Counted from the stretch's first letter, positions 28,001 through 36,418 are shown. The stretch: 64,000 nucleotides of DNA from Marivirga lumbricoides (GCF_014636295.1 NZ_BMEC01000014.1:1-64000), one strand, 5' to 3'. The notes: a model not told the origin generated them from the sequence alone. Numbers and translations: made by a program.

Positions 28001-28429
28001 TGTTTCTTTTACCAATACCGTAGCCCCAATTAAAGATTGCCCCGAATTATCTTTAACAATTCCTTTAATTTTTACATTTTGAATCGAAGTGTTTTCTGGT
28101 TGCTGATGTACTGGTTTCACATAGATAACATCCCCTACTTGCTTAAAAGATAAGTCGTGCTGTGATGAAATATGATTTAAAGCTTTGTTTAAACCCAGCT
28201 CAGAGTTAATGAAGTTTATATGTTTTGCTATATCTATTTCATTAGTATTGTAAGCAAAATTAATTTGCTTTTGTTTACCAATCTGATCCATTACTGAAGC
28301 CAGCGTCCCACTATTTAAATGTACAAATTCGGTATCCTCAACCTTATTGATTTGTGCCGATATCCCTATATTAGAGGAGAATACAATAAAAATAATTGCC
28401 AAAAAGGCACTGTAAATTTTTTTTTCCAT
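25040..28429 (-). CDS. SusC/RagA TonB-dependent outer-membrane transporter with STN signalling domain
   Basis: A 1129-residue outer-membrane transporter, counted from the ATG at 28429 (MEKKIYSAFLAI); the longer frame to 28495 adds an unlikely N-terminus. After the signal peptide come an STN (secretin/TonB N-terminal) domain at about residues 40-100 and a carboxypeptidase-regulatory-like beta domain (GIVKDNSGQSLIGATV, about 125-205). The plug (VRGETPLLVIDGVPYG type motif, here LRGETPLLVIDGVPYG) and a long 22-strand barrel follow. The STN domain is the part that talks to FecR. The gene order sigma-fecR-susC therefore means that ligand binding at the surface should induce its own transcription. 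Confidence 0.95.
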   Translation of the reverse strand: MEKKIYSAFLAIIFIVFSSNIGISAQINKVEDTEFVHLNSGTLASVMDQIGKQKQINFAYNTNEIDIAKHINFINSELGLNKALNHISSQHDLSFKQVGDVIYVKPVHQQPENTSIQNVKIKGIVKDNSGQSLIGATVLVKETGKGTVTDIDGNFTLDISDKAQTLVVSYIGYATKSINIGSQVTFEIVLEEDISTLGEVVVTAFSIERSENELGYAAQKVSGDKLDKVKGVDVATSLTGKVSGLLIKNSTEFAEAPDIQLRGETPLLVIDGVPYGNITLRDIPADNIESISVLKGATASALYGYRGASGAIMVTTKKGADQNGLSITLNSSTMFSAGFLAIPEQQTTYGREVNTDDNTYISGGGGAWGPPMEGQIVNQWNPQTMEYEPMPFIARGANNFENFLEQGYIINNSLSVTQQGEKGSIRSSVAWVQNKGQYANSVYDKVTYSIGGEIKMDKFSLSSSMAYNSQKSPNIGFSGYTAYDPMYNLLVWSAPDYDIRQYKNYWMLEDEVQNHSYRATNNNPYFDRYERTHGIDRSVFNGTLGLKYDINSWLDISMRTGLDNYNDQQIVTISKGSYVSAGTAKVLQGGGEIWGESQNGSYNMGLGRGYSINNDLLVTAKRNFGNIMIDAFVGGTLFFKRDEGIESMTSGGLTIPGFYSLKSSLNNVKTNSVLYKQQVNSVFGRMAVSYKNLFFLEGTLRNDWSSTLPESTRSYAYPSVSANFAPSELLNTGEWLSSWNIRGSFATSKTPPGIYTTNSVYEITNNAWDNLSAATYPTTMRGMDVKAESADTYEVGTLISFLGKRASLDATYYSKRMYDFLRQAGLSPSTGYYNTYVNSSEEITRRGVELTANFTPVISDNFRWDVGLNWSKYARYYTQLDSEYSQDVPWVKVGERVDHFTLQDFLKDSEGNIIHNNGLPQYSPYQSVYGYSDPDAIWGINTTLQYKNFRLGISADGRIGGLAQATTEIYMWQSGNHPDSQTEERYLDATNPGTANYIGKGVKVVSGEATYDTYGNILSDTRKYSPNDVKVGYASYVQTIHKGTAWGGSPSAYDAYDATFFKIREVSLGYNVPKSFTSKFGAQNCSLSLIGQNVFYWAKEFRYSDIDGGSENFSDPSIRYLGFNVDLTF

Positions 28430-28510
28430 ATTTTTGAAAAGTTTAAATAAAACAAGTAACAAGGAGTGATTGTATTTAGCCCCCCAGCTGTACACACTCC
28501 TTTTTTCTTT

Positions 28511-29497
28511 TTAATAGTTTACTAATACACTATCCTGTGTAATGAACCTATAATTAATGTTTTCAAGGTATTTTAGTCCATCCAATATTTCAGTCAATTC
28601 TGTATGGCGGGAATAAGTAGCTGTTAGTATTTTATTTTTTTGATTATCAGTTTTTTCAAGTGCTATTTTTAAGTTATAACTACGCTCAAGCGTAGCTAAT
28701 ACTTCTTCTAAAGGTGTATTTTCAAATACTAATTTGTTTTGTATCCATGAATTGGCATGGTTAAATTCATCTTTTTGTAAAATGAATTTTCCACTGCTAC
28801 GGTTAATCACTAACTCATCATTTCGCTTCAAATTGCTGACTTCACCACTACTGGTTACCTGTACACTTCCTTCTTTAACATGAACAGTTGAATGCTTATC
28901 ACTACTATATGATTTCAAATTGAACTGAGTTCCTGTAACTAGCAAATCACTCCCATTGAAAGAAATTCGAAAAGGTGAATTTTTATTTTTGGCAACCTCA
29001 AAATACCCTTCTCCATTAAGAATAATATTTCTATTTTCTACAAAATCGGTTTGATATTGCAGATTACTCGAAGAATTTAACCATACTATAGTACCGTCAG
29101 GTAACTCCTTACGAACGGGATCATTACCACTGGCAACTTTAAAGGTTTCAAAGATTTGTTTATTCGTGTTTTGGTAAATACTAATCCCTGTTAATAAAAG
29201 TAAGGATACTGACGCTGCAATAGCAATATGCTTGAAATATCTTTTAAATAGATTTTGCTTCTCAAGCTCATTACCGCGTTTAATCTCTTCTTTTATCTTT
29301 CTTAAGATTTCACCATCACGAATGTCATATTCTGGCTCTTCCTTATCAGCCTTTATCCATTTCGCTTCAAATAAGTTTGTAAAAGTTGCATTAAACTTAT
29401 TGCTTTCTAATGCTTTTAACAATTTGAGTTTATCACTCTCAGTGGCTGCCTGATGCAAATATGCCTCCCAAGCTTCATTAACTTCTTTTTGATTCAT
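28511..29497 (-). CDS. FecR-family anti-sigma factor
   Basis: A 328-residue single-pass inner-membrane regulator. Residues 1-80 are a cytoplasmic sigma-binding region, and residues about 85-107 form the membrane helix (HIAIAASVSLLLLTGISIY). The periplasmic FecR domain follows, with LPDGTIVWLNSSSNLQY, GEGYFEVAKN and VTGTQFNLKSY. The C-terminal DUF4974 region contains LVFENTPLEEVLATLERSYNLKI. It should hold the adjacent ECF sigma factor inactive until the STN domain of SusC signals. It lies 81 bp before the chosen susC start. Confidence 0.94.
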   Translation of the reverse strand: MNQKEVNEAWEAYLHQAATESDKLKLLKALESNKFNATFTNLFEAKWIKADKEEPEYDIRDGEILRKIKEEIKRGNELEKQNLFKRYFKHIAIAASVSLLLLTGISIYQNTNKQIFETFKVASGNDPVRKELPDGTIVWLNSSSNLQYQTDFVENRNIILNGEGYFEVAKNKNSPFRISFNGSDLLVTGTQFNLKSYSSDKHSTVHVKEGSVQVTSSGEVSNLKRNDELVINRSSGKFILQKDEFNHANSWIQNKLVFENTPLEEVLATLERSYNLKIALEKTDNQKNKILTATYSRHTELTEILDGLKYLENINYRFITQDSVLVNY

Positions 29498-29610
29498 ATA
29501 TAATTGATCACAACAAAAAGGTCTATAATAATTTCTTTCACTTATTATATCCTCAAATGATCGTGAACACCTAAGTCAACTCCATTAAGCAATTGTTAAG
29601 AAAATGTTAC

Positions 29611-30195
29611 TCAGAAACGTAGAAAGGAATCACTTAAGCTTACTATAGCAGCAATAGCGAAAATAGGCGATATATCTTTCTTGATTTGATTAAGTGCCTT
29701 ATTCATATGGTTCTCCACAGTTGATGGTGAAACACCTAGTAAAGAAGATATTTCCTGAATGCTCTTTCCTGCCTCTCTTCTCATTTTATACACCTTTCTA
29801 GGCATCTCAGGCAAATTATGTAAAGATTGAGCCACAAGTTCCTGCAGCTCCTTAATTAATAAAGGACTGTCAGAATTAGAGGAATCAACTATGGAAGAAG
29901 CCGTTTCAAGAGAATCCATTAATTCAACACGCAGTTGTTTATTTAAAGCTTTTAAAGCATAGTTTTTGGCTATTGTGAAAACATAGGAATGAAAAGAAAG
30001 CTCTTCATTAAGTACCTCTCTTTTGTACCATACTTTCAAAAAGGTATCTTGTATAGCATCGTCAGCATAATTTTCTAATCTGATGCTATTTAAAAATGAT
30101 CGAACCTTCGGAGCATAACGCTCATATAATAAACTTAATGCTAATTCATTACCTAACTTTAGCAACCTCATTAATTCTTGGTCTGACCGCTCCAT
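29611..30195 (-). CDS. ECF RNA polymerase sigma factor, FecI-like
   Basis: A 194-residue sigma-70 factor of the extracytoplasmic group expanded in Bacteroidetes. Region 2 holds ALSLLYERYAPKVRSFLNSI and the conserved DDAIQDTFLKVWYKRE. Region 4 has LPEMPRKVYKMRREAGKSIQEI followed by a helix-turn-helix (SIQEISSLLGVSPSTVENHMNKAL). The FecR gene lies 113 bp downstream on the same strand. The sigma factor is predicted to drive the susC-susD-phosphoesterase operon. A candidate -7 element (TAACTTTG) lies just upstream of its own start. Confidence 0.95.
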   Translation of the reverse strand: MERSDQELMRLLKLGNELALSLLYERYAPKVRSFLNSIRLENYADDAIQDTFLKVWYKREVLNEELSFHSYVFTIAKNYALKALNKQLRVELMDSLETASSIVDSSNSDSPLLIKELQELVAQSLHNLPEMPRKVYKMRREAGKSIQEISSLLGVSPSTVENHMNKALNQIKKDISPIFAIAAIVSLSDSFLRF

Positions 30196-30218
30196 ATTTA
30201 ATTCATAATTAAAGCTGC

Positions 30219-30226
30219 CAAAGTTA
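30219..30226 (-). promoter_or_regulatory. Candidate Bacteroidetes -7 element before the sigma factor gene
   Basis: Read on the minus strand this is TAACTTTG, which fits TAnnTTTG, 24 bp before the ATG at 30195. No clear TTTG sits at the -33 position. Confidence 0.35.
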
Positions 30227-30452
30227 AAGGGAGTATATCTTGTTCCAGTGAAGAAAAGTTTATCCTTTTGTTAATTGTAATGTAGATTTCCGCATAAAGC
30301 TAATAGCTTCAAGCGCGCTGAAGGCGCATTGTTAAAAAATGAATATTAAATATATTAATAATCTATTTAGTGTACTTTTCCTTCATTACAACTTTCTATC
30401 TCACTCTATCATTAAAAAGATGATAGAACTAAGTGCTCTTGAAAGGAAGTTA

Positions 30453-30594
30453 AAAGCCACCATCTTTAATAAACGTATCAAAAAAAGTATCGATTGCATA
30501 TTGGTTAAACCAAAAGTATAGTGAGGAAATGGATAGAATTCAACAACAGTATGGTTGGAACTCTCCTAAACAAATATTATCAGTTGATTATTAA
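30453..30594 (+). pseudogene. Possible gene remnant
   Basis: An open frame with a stop on both sides encodes a gene-like peptide with WLNQKYSEEMDRIQQQYGWN near its end. It has no clear start and cannot be assigned. The rest of 30227-30599 shows no gene; a 60-codon frame at 30339-30521 overlaps it and looks random. Confidence 0.25.
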
Positions 30595-30599
30595 TCAAT

Positions 30600-31006
30600 A
30601 TGGAAAAAGAACTGGATAAAAGTTTAGCAGACCTTCATCAGGACAGGTATTTAATGCACAAAGTTGAACCCCAAATATTTGGTACTCAGGTCAGATCTGA
30701 ATTTGTCAGGTTCCTGGGTGATGATAATATAATTCCTTACGATAAAGAAGATATCCAACAGCACTTAGGAAAGTACGACCTTGTGATAGATAAGATACCC
30801 ATGGCAACCTTACTCATAAAGATTTTGTAAGATTGGGACAACGTGGGGTGCTGGCAGGGTTCACAACTATGGGTAATATGATATCCGTATTACTAAAGAA
30901 TATATTTAGTAAATTTCCTATTGCCCAGTTTACAGCTAAAGCCATAGGTTATATTGAAGCTATGTACACCAAAGGAAAAGTAGTGATGGTTTGGTTTGGG
31001 AATTAA
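30600..31006 (+). pseudogene. Zinc-type alcohol dehydrogenase (MDR superfamily) pseudogene
   Basis: Two frames give consecutive pieces of the nucleotide-binding half of a medium-chain dehydrogenase. In frame with ATG 30600 there is GTQVRSEFVRFLGDDNIIPY with KEDI, then GKYDLVID, as in the family's V-x-fv-rsLGAD-vIDY block. After a shift near 30812 comes RLGQRGVLAGFTTMG and a tail (FTAKA, then YIEAMYTKGKV) like the end of family members. The N-terminal catalytic domain and much of the C-terminus are missing. Homology is judged by eye. Confidence 0.6.
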
Positions 31007-31138
31007 TAGTCTGGATTAGTATGCTAAGCTTAATAACTCTCACTATTACCTAATTCTTTGTATAAGAGGGGAATCAAATTTAGCCAGTGTATCTTCTCTT
31101 AACCGGAGAAATAGTTGTAACTATTAATTAAAAATTGA

Positions 31139-32248
31139 TTACTGGTGACTCCTCAACCTCCCCACTATCAACTCAGCGGAAGTTTTAGAAGTATCCATAT
31201 TACCCATTATCTCTTTTAGCTCACGGTAATCTTTCAAAACTTGCTCTCTTTGGGCTTGCCCCGGTAGCAATTGGGCTAATTCTTTTCTGAGATTATCTAT
31301 TGTAAAATCCTGCTGGATCAGCTCCTTTACCGCTTCTTTATTGAGAATTAAGTTCACCAACGAAATGTAATCTACTTTGATAAGTCGCTTGGCTATTGCG
31401 TAAGACACTCCGCTGGTCTTATACACCACTACCTGAGGCACTTCAAAGAGTGCCGTTTCCAGTGTAGCGGTCCCGGATGTCACCAATGCTGCAGTGGCAC
31501 AGCTCAGCACATCATAAGCCTGATCAAAAACAAGGCTCACATTCTCCAATCGGCTTACTGATTGATAAAGAGATGTCTCCAGATTAGAAACCCCAGCTAT
31601 TATAAAATGATATTCAGGAAAAAAAGGAACAATCTCCTGAAGCTTTGCCAGCATATGAAGCACCTCCTGCTTCCTGCTGCCAGGTAAAATTCCGATTACC
31701 GGCTTTTCCAGTTTTTTTCCTGCAAAATCTTCATCGGGCTCGAAAGCCCGAATCGCGTCCAATAAAGGGTTGCCCACGTAATCCACTTCATAATCAAACT
31801 TTTGGTAAAAGTCTTTCTCAAAAGGCAGAATTACATACATATAATCTACAGAACGTTTAATTTTGTATGCTCTTTTCTGATTCCAGGCCCATATTTTAGG
31901 CGAGATATAATAATGCGTAGGAATGTCATTTTGCTTGGCAAACTTAGCTATCCTCATATTAAAGCCAGCATAATCGATCAGTATAACAGCATCTGGCTGA
32001 AACTCCAGGATATCGCGCTTGCAGAATTTAATGCGATTCTGAATGGTATTTAAATTGGTAAAAACCTCCCAAAACCCCATGAAAGCCATTTCCTTGTAAT
32101 GCACTACCAAATCTCCACCTGCATTTTGCATCGCTTCTCCCCCCCAACAGCGGATTACAGCATCAGGATCAGCTACTTTCAAAGCTTTAATTAAATTACC
32201 ACCATGTAAATCTCCTGAACGTTCACCAGCTATTATGTAGTACTTCAT
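31139..32248 (-). CDS. lpxB: Lipid-A-disaccharide synthase
   Basis: This GT19 glycosyltransferase joins UDP-2,3-diacylglucosamine and lipid X to make the lipid A disaccharide, at the cytoplasmic face of the inner membrane. MKYYIIAGERSGDLHGGNLI at 32248 gives a 369-residue protein; the frame extends ten codons further upstream without good reason. Visible family blocks are AFMGFWEV, YYISPKIWAWNQKRAYKIK, VDYVGNPLLD, LPGSRKQEV and TSGTATLETALF. It shows that the organism makes a Gram-negative outer membrane with lipid A. It stands alone between debris and the histidine kinase. Confidence 0.95.
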   Translation of the reverse strand: MKYYIIAGERSGDLHGGNLIKALKVADPDAVIRCWGGEAMQNAGGDLVVHYKEMAFMGFWEVFTNLNTIQNRIKFCKRDILEFQPDAVILIDYAGFNMRIAKFAKQNDIPTHYYISPKIWAWNQKRAYKIKRSVDYMYVILPFEKDFYQKFDYEVDYVGNPLLDAIRAFEPDEDFAGKKLEKPVIGILPGSRKQEVLHMLAKLQEIVPFFPEYHFIIAGVSNLETSLYQSVSRLENVSLVFDQAYDVLSCATAALVTSGTATLETALFEVPQVVVYKTSGVSYAIAKRLIKVDYISLVNLILNKEAVKELIQQDFTIDNLRKELAQLLPGQAQREQVLKDYRELKEIMGNMDTSKTSAELIVGRLRSHQ

Positions 32249-32505
32249 GCGAATATTGTTTCTTAAAAGGCACAATCTGTACAGGATCAGCGGTACGGAA
32301 TGTGTTAATTTACTCTTGCTTTCGAAAGTTTATCTCCAGCTCACTTATTAAATGTGTAAAATTACGTGATTGATTGATAAAACAATATATTATTTGAGTC
32401 TATTCCTTATTTCAGTCTAAATATCCACTTGTACTTACCTGAAACCTGCAGATGTATTTTTAATCTCTGCACTATTTAAACAGAAAGGAAATCCCATCAA
32501 CGTCA

Positions 32506-32532
32506 GATTTACAAGCAAATAAATTGTAAATC
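32506..32532. promoter_or_regulatory. 9-bp inverted repeat upstream of the histidine kinase gene
   Basis: GATTTACAA and TTGTAAATC face each other across nine bases, 74 bp before ATG 32606. It is a possible binding site, perhaps for the operon's own response regulator. The rest of the 32249-32605 gap shows nothing further. Confidence 0.35.
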
Positions 32533-32605
32533 ACTGAATTCTGTGAGGTTTTTTAAAAAATAAAGACTTTCTTTTGTAAAATATTTTCTACCATCGTGCT
32601 GTATA

Positions 32606-34597
32606 ATGCTTCGTATTTGTCTAACTGCTTGTATCAATTTCTATCTTCTTTTGCTACCTTTCTTCTTAGTTGCACAGAATACACCCGAAAAAGAACTAAA
32701 TGAACTGCTAAGCCTTTATGCAATCAATGTTTCAAGCAATCCGGCACTTGCAAAGAATTATGCAGAAAAGCTGAAGAGCCTAAGCACCACATACAATTTG
32801 CCTGCATTTACAGCAAAAGCACATTATGCATTAGGTAACATCGCCTTTAAAGCGGGTAAATTTGATTCCTCTATTTACGAAATCAGGAAAGCAATCAATT
32901 TTCTGGATTCTCTCAATATTGAAAAAGGCAGAGCTGCCTGCTATAATTTGATAGCAGTATGTTATAAGAACAATGGGGATTTAACCTCCTCCATGCAAAA
33001 TTTTGAAGAAAGTCTCTTTTGGGCCAATAAATTAGGAGATTCCAAAAATGAAGCTAATGCTTACCAAAATATTAGCCTCATTTACTTTCAGCAAAAAAAC
33101 TACATAGACGCTGCCAAAAACCTCGATCGTGCGCTGGTATTATACACAGACCTGAATGATTATGATGGGGTCATCTCCACGAGATTTAATTTTGCGAACA
33201 TCTTAAAAGAACAAGGTAAGTTTGAGGAGGCCAGGAAGTTCTACAATGAAGTGATGGACTATTATCAGCAACAAGGTGATAAAATTATGGAAGCTTATGT
33301 TGGAATTAACCTTGGACAGATCTTAATGGAAGAAGAACGGTTTAAAGAAGCACTTCCAAGACTTATTGACACGAAAAACAAATTAGAGTCTCTCAATCTC
33401 AGGGCTGACATGGGTATGATTTTAAATGATTTAGGATTCTGTAACCAAAACCTGGGCTTCAATGAAGATGCTATCAAATACTTTACAAAAGCTCTGGCTT
33501 TTACTGATGAAAATCCTGATTTATATTATGTGGGGGAAATCTATCAAAACCTTTCTATACTTTATGCTGAAAATGGACAGTATAAAAAAGCACTGGAATT
33601 TTATAAAAAACAGGTAGCACAAAAGGAAAAACAAAATTCACTGGAAAAGGAAAAGCATTTAGCTACACTTCAGGAGAAATACGAAACAAGGCTAAAAGAG
33701 GCTCAAATCACCTTACTGGAGCAGGAAAAATCATTAAAAGATGCAGAATTACAACAAGCTGCTACCAATTTAAAGAAACAACAATTAATAAGGAATATTT
33801 CTCTGGCTGGCTTTTTAATATTGCTGATTGTACTCATTGTAATCCGCTATTTCTATAAACAGAAAATTAGCTTCCAGAAGCAACTGGCGGATCAGCAGGA
33901 AGAAATTGCTCAACAGAAAACCAATGAACTGATAAAAGATTTCAGGCTTAGCGCCATTGAACGATACCAGCAAGGACAACAACAGGAACGGGCTCGCATT
34001 GCGCGTGAAATCCATGACGGAATTGGAAGTGATCTGGCTGGCTTAAAAATTGCATTTGAGCAATACCTCGGTAATGCTGCCCCTTCCAAAGAGTCGTCCA
34101 GAATATTGTTAGGTATACGAAATGCCTGCCAGGACCTCAGGTCTATCTCTCACAAATTACATCCACCTGCTTTCTCACAGGTAGGTTTCTGTGACTTTAT
34201 TCGGGATTTTGCGGAGCAAACTACAAAGGGAGCAGAACTTGAAATACATACCATTTTCTTTCCAAAGGATAAGATAGATGCACTCCCTGAAGATTTGCTG
34301 GCAGATGTTTACAGGATTTCACAGGAACTGATCAGTAATATCATAAAACATGCGCTAGCCTCCACAGTAGAATTACAGCTTACGCTTCATGAAACCTATT
34401 TAAACATAGTGGTAAGCGACAACGGAATAGGCATTACTGACAAAAACACTAACAAAGGAATAGGCTTAAGAAATATACGTGAGCGCCTCATCAGCAGGAA
34501 TGGCACAATGGAAATTGACAGCTCTGAGAAAGGGACTGTTGTAAATATTGATATGGGCATTAACAAAATAACCAGCACAAATGAAATCGAAATTTAA
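32606..34597 (+). CDS. TPR-containing sensor histidine kinase (HisKA_3 type)
   Basis: A 663-residue membrane kinase. A signal peptide (to about residue 23) leads into a periplasmic domain of about six TPR repeats (residues 30-350, for example KAHYALGNIAFKAGKFDSSI). A coiled coil, one membrane helix near 393-413, and a second coiled coil follow. The kinase core has the phosphoacceptor His in IAREIHDGIGSDLAGLK (HisKA_3), an N-box with ELISNIIKHA, and ATP motifs DNGIGI and GIGLRNIRERL. It overlaps its response regulator gene by 17 bp. The ligand or partner of the TPR domain is unknown. Confidence 0.94.
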   Translation: MLRICLTACINFYLLLLPFFLVAQNTPEKELNELLSLYAINVSSNPALAKNYAEKLKSLSTTYNLPAFTAKAHYALGNIAFKAGKFDSSIYEIRKAINFLDSLNIEKGRAACYNLIAVCYKNNGDLTSSMQNFEESLFWANKLGDSKNEANAYQNISLIYFQQKNYIDAAKNLDRALVLYTDLNDYDGVISTRFNFANILKEQGKFEEARKFYNEVMDYYQQQGDKIMEAYVGINLGQILMEEERFKEALPRLIDTKNKLESLNLRADMGMILNDLGFCNQNLGFNEDAIKYFTKALAFTDENPDLYYVGEIYQNLSILYAENGQYKKALEFYKKQVAQKEKQNSLEKEKHLATLQEKYETRLKEAQITLLEQEKSLKDAELQQAATNLKKQQLIRNISLAGFLILLIVLIVIRYFYKQKISFQKQLADQQEEIAQQKTNELIKDFRLSAIERYQQGQQQERARIAREIHDGIGSDLAGLKIAFEQYLGNAAPSKESSRILLGIRNACQDLRSISHKLHPPAFSQVGFCDFIRDFAEQTTKGAELEIHTIFFPKDKIDALPEDLLADVYRISQELISNIIKHALASTVELQLTLHETYLNIVVSDNGIGITDKNTNKGIGLRNIRERLISRNGTMEIDSSEKGTVVNIDMGINKITSTNEIEI

Positions 34598-35225
34598 TCT
34601 TATTATAGCGGATGACCATGTGATGTTTTTAGACGGACTGCACGGCATACTTTCTGAGTTAGAGAATGTGGGGGAAATCCATTTAGCTACTGATGGACAG
34701 CAAGTGCTAAGACTTCTGAACCAATTTAATAATGTGGATTTGGTGATAAGCGATATCAATATGCCTAAAATGGATGGCATTGAGCTTCTTAGCACTGTTA
34801 AAAAAAAGTATCCTGAAATTAAATTCTTTATCCTCAGCATGTTGGATGATGTCCGGACCATCAATAAGGTAGTGCAAAAACAAGCAGATGGCTACATTTT
34901 AAAGTTTGCTGACAAAGAGGAACTCAAAAAAGCCGTACTGGAAGTTTTAAGCGGGGAACAGCATTACTCCCAAAAGGTTAAAGAAAGTTATATGCAAAGT
35001 GTTTTTGAAAGAAAACAAAATAGCCATGTAGAGTTGTCAAAGCGTGAAAAAGAGGTTTTAAAATTGCTTATGGAAGAGCTATCTTCTAAAGAAATATCCG
35101 AAAAACTTTTTATTTCAGTTAATACTGTTGAAACTCACAGAAAGAATATTTTACTTAAAACAGGTAGCAAAACCACTGTAGGGGCAGTAAAGTTTGCTAT
35201 AGATAATGGTTATTACTCAGAGTAA
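34581..35225 (+). CDS. LuxR/NarL-family response regulator
   Basis: A 214-residue two-component transcription regulator and the cognate partner of the overlapping kinase. The receiver domain (1-120) has the acidic pair in IIADDHVMF, the phosphorylated Asp in VISDINMPKMDG, Ser in FILSMLDD, and Lys in GYILKFADKEEL. The LuxR helix-turn-helix (residues 150-210) has LSKREKEVLKLLMEE and SVNTVETHRKNILLK. The targets are unknown. The inverted repeat upstream of the kinase gene is one candidate. Confidence 0.95.
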   Translation: MKSKFNLIIADDHVMFLDGLHGILSELENVGEIHLATDGQQVLRLLNQFNNVDLVISDINMPKMDGIELLSTVKKKYPEIKFFILSMLDDVRTINKVVQKQADGYILKFADKEELKKAVLEVLSGEQHYSQKVKESYMQSVFERKQNSHVELSKREKEVLKLLMEELSSKEISEKLFISVNTVETHRKNILLKTGSKTTVGAVKFAIDNGYYSE

Positions 35226-35309
35226 TTTCCATAAGAAAAAGCACCTCCCTGAAAACCATGACTTTAAACTTTCACTGCTAAAGGGTAAAAACCTGCTTAG
35301 CAATGGCTG

Positions 35310-35317
35310 TAATTTTG
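35310..35317 (+). promoter_or_regulatory. Candidate -7 element before the 35342 gene
   Basis: TAATTTTG fits TAnnTTTG and lies 24 bp before the ATG at 35342. No -33 TTTG is seen at the expected distance. Confidence 0.3.
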
Positions 35318-35341
35318 AAGTAGTTAAAATTAAATAATCAA

Positions 35342-35737
35342 ATGGGACTACAAGAAAAAAAAGCAGCACAATCCATTAAAGATCAATACTTTAATGATTA
35401 CCAGACAGAATTAAATCAGATAGTAGGTAAAGAACTTCCTATAGAAATTAACTGGAATTCTTTTGACTTAAATTCTATAAAATTTATTCCCAGTGTATGC
35501 TTACAGCGAACAGTGGATGCATTTAAAGAAGTCTGTGCTGATAATTTTGGAAAGGAAGCCGTGCAGGAAGGCATCAATAAAATTGCTGTAAACAATATTG
35601 ATGAAAGCACAGCCGCAGACAATAAAAGCATTACGCTTGAAGCTGGAGTTTTAACTATTAATGCTGCCTACGGGGGGCATCACAGTGGTTTTTTTACTGA
35701 TACTACCATTAAAGAACATATTGAAAACAAGCTTTAA
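35342..35737 (+). CDS. Hypothetical protein sharing a C-terminal module with the 36419-37111 gene product
   Basis: A 131-residue soluble protein with no signal peptide. The last 75 residues (FGKEAVQEGINKIAV, then IEAGVLTINAAYGGH-like strands and an IKEHIENKL end) resemble the C-terminus of the protein encoded 700 bp away on the other strand (LGKEALKEKVGTVEL and LRDKIEEKL). The module therefore looks like a small domain that occurs alone here and as the tail of a larger protein there. The family is unknown. A terminator follows. Confidence 0.65.
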   Translation: MGLQEKKAAQSIKDQYFNDYQTELNQIVGKELPIEINWNSFDLNSIKFIPSVCLQRTVDAFKEVCADNFGKEAVQEGINKIAVNNIDESTAADNKSITLEAGVLTINAAYGGHHSGFFTDTTIKEHIENKL

Positions 35738-35760
35738 TAATATCTCTAAAGTAATTATAG

Positions 35761-35790
35761 AAAGCACTGTCTGAAAGTAGTGCTTTCTTC
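35761..35790. terminator. Hairpin terminator between convergent genes
   Basis: AAAGCACT and AGTGCTTT pair over ten bases, followed by a T-rich stretch on the plus strand. It lies 24 bp after the 35342-35737 gene. Confidence 0.7.
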
Positions 35791-35904
35791 TTATCAAACT
35801 AAAAAGCTTTTATTTACACAAAGTTTAAAACTCTCATTTCAATTTGATGAGATAAGTTTAATGCTAAAAAAGCAGAAGATTGCTGATTGGTGTAGGCAAA
35901 TTTA

Positions 35905-36372
35905 TTAGTTTGTTATTGCAACCCCATCAATAGTGAGTTCTTTAAAAGACAATACTAAGTCGGAGCCATACCCATAACTTTGCCCTTTCATAAAACTCTC
36001 ACTTTGGCTACTGACAATTGCTTTAGAAAATTCAAGCTTTCTCCTTTCCTCCCCTGTAAACACATCAATCACAACCACTTCTCCGCTAAGGTACTTAGGG
36101 CTTTGCGCCATCCAATTAAGCAAAAACTTATCTAATTTATCCGACAAGTTACAATTAAGTCCTACTATTACATCTGATTTTTCTGTAAATACAGAGTCTG
36201 TATTATAATTGGCGCTAAAATAGTAAGAAACATTTTCCAGCGCGTAGGAATGCTTTTTACCCTCAGAAAAGAGTCGGAGTTCAATATCATAATTTGTTTC
36301 AGTTCGTTGGCTAAAAGCCAAAACACTATTAAATAGCACGAAAAAAATGGAGATTATCGTCTGTTTTGTCAT
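35905..36372 (-). CDS. TssD (Hcp)-like protein with an N-terminal signal peptide
   Basis: A 155-residue protein with an evident Sec signal (residues 1-21, ending AFSQ). The mature part follows the pattern of the Bacteroidetes type VI secretion tube protein TssD. A strand with YALENVSYYFSANYNTDS comes first, then DKFLLNWM at the helix, VVVIDVFTGEERRKLEFSKAIV, and an end like LVLSFKELTIDGVAI. Ordinary TssD has no signal peptide because the T6SS tube is built in the cytoplasm. This one would be exported by Sec, so it is unlikely to be a tube subunit. No other T6SS gene is in the window. Homology is by eye only. Confidence 0.55.
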   Translation of the reverse strand: MTKQTIISIFFVLFNSVLAFSQRTETNYDIELRLFSEGKKHSYALENVSYYFSANYNTDSVFTEKSDVIVGLNCNLSDKLDKFLLNWMAQSPKYLSGEVVVIDVFTGEERRKLEFSKAIVSSQSESFMKGQSYGYGSDLVLSFKELTIDGVAITN

Positions 36373-36418
36373 CGGTCAATTATTTTTTTTTTATAGGGAC
36401 TATTTTCTAAAATATTAT

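Noticed and set aside
30339-30521. 60-codon frame upstream of the dehydrogenase relic
   Set aside because: The composition is random-looking, and a different frame of the same DNA has more gene-like residues.
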